Source of the DNA: Candidatus Woesearchaeota archaeon
GTDB lineage: Archaea > Nanobdellota > Nanobdellia > Woesearchaeales > UBA10200
Assembly: GCA_018302185.1 (NCBI GenBank)
Contig: JAGVZX010000106.1
Span: forward strand, 1 to 8,493
Length of the DNA stretch: 8,493 nucleotides
Reading direction: 5' to 3'
Both the position numbers and the translations under genes were made by a program. The notes beneath the pieces are model-generated. The model did not search any database. It was not told the origin of the DNA and was given only the letters and a program-made list of their open reading frames with translations. Numbering within the stretch: position 1 is the stretch's first letter; every line of letters begins with the position of its first letter. Positions 6,018 to 8,493 of the stretch are shown one piece after another.

Positions 6018-6752
6018 ATGTATTCTAACATAAATTCATCTAATAAATTATTGATCCAGAAAATAAAAGTATTTGCAGAAAAAATGATGCAGGATTACCC
6101 TCCTGGGCATAATTTTCTTCATATCATGCGTGTGCATGAGCTTGCTAAGCATATTGCCCAAAAGGAAAAAGCAGATCTCCTGATTGTGGAGGCTGCTGCA
6201 TTGTTGCATGACATCGGCAGAAAATATGAATTAATAAATCCGAAGATAAATCACGCAGATAAATCTGCTGAGCTTGCTCTTCCGTTTCTAAAAACATTAA
6301 TAAAAATTGGGTTTCCATCAGATAAAATTAATCCAGTTCTTTATGCGATCAGAAACCATAGGTTTACTAAAGGAATAATTCCAGATACTATCGAAGCTCG
6401 CGTTTTACAGGACGCTGATAAATTAGATGCTCTTGGCGCAGCTGGCATCATGAGATGCTTTTCACACGGAACTGTAAAAGGCAGGCAAGAATATAATCCA
6501 GAAGATCCTGTCTGCAATAAAAGATTAAGATCAATAAAAGGAACCAGTTCAGCTGAGAAAATAAGCTCATTTCAGAAATCATTAAAGCTTGAAGACAAAA
6601 AATATTCAGTTGACCACTTCTACAGGAAGCTGTTCAAGCTGCGAGGAAGAATGTTCACAAAGACTGCTAAGAGGATTGCTGCAAAACGCGAGAAGATAAT
6701 GAAAACTTTTCTCAATGAGCTTGGGAAAGAGATAGATGGGAAGGATTTATGA
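6018..6752 (+). CDS. HD-domain phosphohydrolase
   Basis: This 244-residue soluble protein carries a complete HD metal site: HNFLHIMRVHELA (His31 or His35), AALLHDIGRKYEL (His64-Asp65), His114 in AIRNHRFTKG, and VLQDADKLDALGAAGI (Asp134). This resembles the small HD phosphohydrolases of the YedJ type found in archaea and bacteria, which are thought to hydrolyse phosphate esters of nucleotides; the substrate here is unknown. The C-terminal third (about 165-244) is lysine-rich and helical, with FYRKLFKLRGRMFTKTAKRIAAKRE. The ATG at 6018 lies 3 bp after the stop of the DHS-family gene with no promoter of its own, so the two are almost certainly co-transcribed. GGGG at 6005-6008 may serve as a weak Shine-Dalgarno sequence. 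I know of no established functional link between this HD family and hypusine formation. Confidence 0.85.
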   Translation: MYSNINSSNKLLIQKIKVFAEKMMQDYPPGHNFLHIMRVHELAKHIAQKEKADLLIVEAAALLHDIGRKYELINPKINHADKSAELALPFLKTLIKIGFPSDKINPVLYAIRNHRFTKGIIPDTIEARVLQDADKLDALGAAGIMRCFSHGTVKGRQEYNPEDPVCNKRLRSIKGTSSAEKISSFQKSLKLEDKKYSVDHFYRKLFKLRGRMFTKTAKRIAAKREKIMKTFLNELGKEIDGKDL

Positions 6753-6790
6753 GATATCCAAAAAAATTATAATTTAATCTATTATCTTTA
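6753..6790. other. Short convergent intergenic region
   Basis: These 38 AT-rich bases separate the HD gene from the protein kinase gene, stop codon to stop codon. Short A/T runs on each strand, including AAAAAA on plus (TTTTTT on minus) near 6760, may end the kinase transcript; I see no hairpin. Confidence 0.35.
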
Positions 6791-8493
6791 CTATATCTCT
6801 TCATGCCCATATCCCAAAATAGCTCCTGAAATATTATGGCCTATGATTCTTAATGGTTCCATTTGCAGTAATGGTTTCCCATTTCCACCAGGAAAATCAT
6901 CAAGCAGATCTTCGACAGATTGGTACCTGTCCTTTATATGGTATGCCATTGCTTTTAATATTAATTTTCTGTCATCGATATCTTTAACTCTGCTGTTGAC
7001 AAATTGCTTTATTGCCCTGTTGTATTCTGACTCACCCAATTTAACAAGCTTTAGGACAGTGTCTGTCTCCCCTGTTACCATATACAATAACATAGCTCCT
7101 AATGCGTAGACATCTGATTGTATGCTTGCAGGCTCTGCTTTTTCTCTTCGTAATTCAGGCGCTGCATACCTGTCAGAGCCTTTAGTGTAGATAGGTGCTT
7201 TCTCTTTTGATGATGTGCTGACCATAAGTTCTAAGTCATTTAGCTTTGCTTTGGTCGTGCCATTTGCTGAAATAAGGATATTGCTCAGGCTTAAATCTCT
7301 CAGGATATACCCTCTGCCTTCAAACTTATGGACATATTTCACAGCTTCTGCAACCTGCAGGAAGATTTCTCCTATCTCATCAGAAGACAATGTTCTGTTC
7401 TCTTTTGTTTTCAGCTGCTTCATGTAAGACTCTAGATCTGTCCCGTCTACAAACTCAGCTGCTACCCAAAAAACGTCTCCCTCTTGACCATGGATATTAT
7501 ATGCAACAATATTCTCATGCCTGAACCTGCGCCAGTTGCCGCATTCTTCTCTAATACAATTTATTAATTCCCTTCTTGCTCTCATGTCCCTTATTTTTGG
7601 ATGTGTCTTTGGCCAGTCTAATGGATAATAGATCTTTACCCTGAAATCATCATCAGAAAGTTCAGTATTTGCCATCCTTGCACGGAATATTGCGCCTGAG
7701 CCGCCTTCGCCTACTTTTTCTACCAATGTAAACTGACCGACTTGCCTGCCTATAGGATCACTTAGAATATCATAGATGGTTTGCGGATGCGATGCTGCTT
7801 GTCTCATTCCCCTTATCCCTGCAACCATGGCATCATACCTATCTTGTGAAGGGATAGTGCTTGCTGCTTCTAACTGCTCAAGCACGTAATTTCTTACAAA
7901 TATAGGATCATCTACAACTAATGCTTTATCTGCTAATGCAGTATCTGCTGCTCTAAGATGCAATTGATAAACTTCCACTAATGCAGGAAGCAGCTTATGC
8001 ATCCTCCCAAACTCATAATCTTTTATCTCCTCAAAACATTTTCTTGCTTCCTCTGTTTCCCCTAATGACAGATGAACTCTGCCTAAGTTAAATATGCTCT
8101 GGACATGATATAGGATATTGTAATCCTTTGACTTAGCTATGGTTGCTCTGAATTTCTCTTTTGCGCTTGCTAATAATCTTTTTCCTTCATCAATCCTTCC
8201 TTCCAATATGGCTGCTGTGCCTGTAAAATAATCTGCGCATGCAGAGAAATAGCTGGCTCTTACTTTTCCGAAATAATAACCTAACTTATCCATCCTCACT
8301 TCAGAATCTCTGAGCAGGAAATCAATCTTCTGGTCCAAGCCATTGCTTAACTCCATTCCTCCATTAGAAACCTTCAGCAAAGTATATGCAAAAGCAAGAT
8401 GCACCTGAAGGTCTGACTGCAGCCTTGGATATTTAATACCTGTTTTCTCATTATGCTGATAGTCTTCTTCACAGAAAGCGACAACAGGCTCTA
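6791..8493 (-). CDS. TPR-containing eukaryotic-like protein kinase, non-canonical catalytic motifs; 5' end outside window
   Basis: The frame is open to the right edge, so the true start is outside; the GTG at 8404 is used here only for numbering. The N-terminal 200 residues are helical with at least one recognisable TPR (FNLGRVHLSLGETEEARKCF, about 105-124). A kinase domain spans about 225-504: glycine loop GEGGSG (232-237), beta-3 Lys257 in FRVKIYYP, probable alpha-C Glu287 before RHENIV, catalytic loop YILRDLSLSNIL (366-377), metal site NDLE (389-392), YAAPEL (413-418), SDVYALGAML (430-439) and Arg493 in KDRYQSVEDLL. Asp370, Asn375 and Asp390 are kept. The HRD His is Leu368, the catalytic-loop Lys is Ser372, and DFG is DLE. 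No transmembrane segment is visible. It probably phosphorylates proteins in the cytosol, or binds nucleotide as a pseudokinase-like scaffold. A 33-residue tail follows the domain. Confidence 0.85.
   Translation of the reverse strand, partial: EPVVAFCEEDYQHNEKTGIKYPRLQSDLQVHLAFAYTLLKVSNGGMELSNGLDQKIDFLLRDSEVRMDKLGYYFGKVRASYFSACADYFTGTAAILEGRIDEGKRLLASAKEKFRATIAKSKDYNILYHVQSIFNLGRVHLSLGETEEARKCFEEIKDYEFGRMHKLLPALVEVYQLHLRAADTALADKALVVDDPIFVRNYVLEQLEAASTIPSQDRYDAMVAGIRGMRQAASHPQTIYDILSDPIGRQVGQFTLVEKVGEGGSGAIFRARMANTELSDDDFRVKIYYPLDWPKTHPKIRDMRARRELINCIREECGNWRRFRHENIVAYNIHGQEGDVFWVAAEFVDGTDLESYMKQLKTKENRTLSSDEIGEIFLQVAEAVKYVHKFEGRGYILRDLSLSNILISANGTTKAKLNDLELMVSTSSKEKAPIYTKGSDRYAAPELRREKAEPASIQSDVYALGAMLLYMVTGETDTVLKLVKLGESEYNRAIKQFVNSRVKDIDDRKLILKAMAYHIKDRYQSVEDLLDDFPGGNGKPLLQMEPLRIIGHNISGAILGYGHEEI

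Noticed and set aside
6791..8404. Protein kinase starting at GTG 8404
   Set aside because: Thirty in-frame codons upstream to the edge have no stop and continue the helical sequence, so the gene extends beyond the window.

Overview
The window looks like a stretch of an AT-rich archaeal genome. The evidence is a deoxyhypusine-synthase-family gene, archaeal secretion/pilus ATPase and TadC/FlaJ-type genes, TATA-box promoters placed for leaderless or short-leader transcripts, a tRNA-Phe without encoded CCA, and a short archaeal AbrB-type regulator. Gene sizes and mix would fit a DPANN or other uncultivated lineage, but the lineage is inference.

Layout, left to right. Positions 1-522 (+) hold the C-terminal part of a type II/IV secretion-type ATPase cut by the window edge. 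It converges on a soluble histidine kinase at 574-1641 (-). A 259-bp divergent promoter region (1642-1900) follows, with a strong TATA box and a 16-bp inverted repeat, then a small AbrB-type DNA-binding protein at 1901-2092 (+). The gap 2093-2437 is AT-rich except for a GC-enriched, strongly self-complementary core (2127-2325). That core folds on paper into a closed three-way junction and is my best candidate for an undescribed structured RNA, or alternatively a MITE-like element. A 734-residue TadC/FlaJ-like pilus platform protein follows at 2438-4642 (+). A tRNA-Phe(GAA) lies at 4665-4738 (-), divergent from a probable two-gene operon: a deoxyhypusine-synthase-family enzyme (4866-6014) and an HD-domain phosphohydrolase (6018-6752). 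Convergent to that operon is a 5'-truncated TPR plus eukaryotic-like protein kinase (6791-8493, -).

The ATPase and the platform protein are the two core parts of an archaeal type IV pilus-like machine and would be expected side by side. Here about 1.9 kb of signalling and regulatory material lies between them: an inverted histidine kinase, an AbrB protein with a possible autoregulatory palindrome, and the structured element. This suggests, without proving, that these control the pilus-like system or were inserted into its operon. A second signalling protein, the TPR kinase, lies at the other end and has several altered catalytic-loop residues. The deoxyhypusine-synthase homologue keeps the active-site lysine but differs at positions that bind spermidine in the human enzyme, so its substrate is uncertain.
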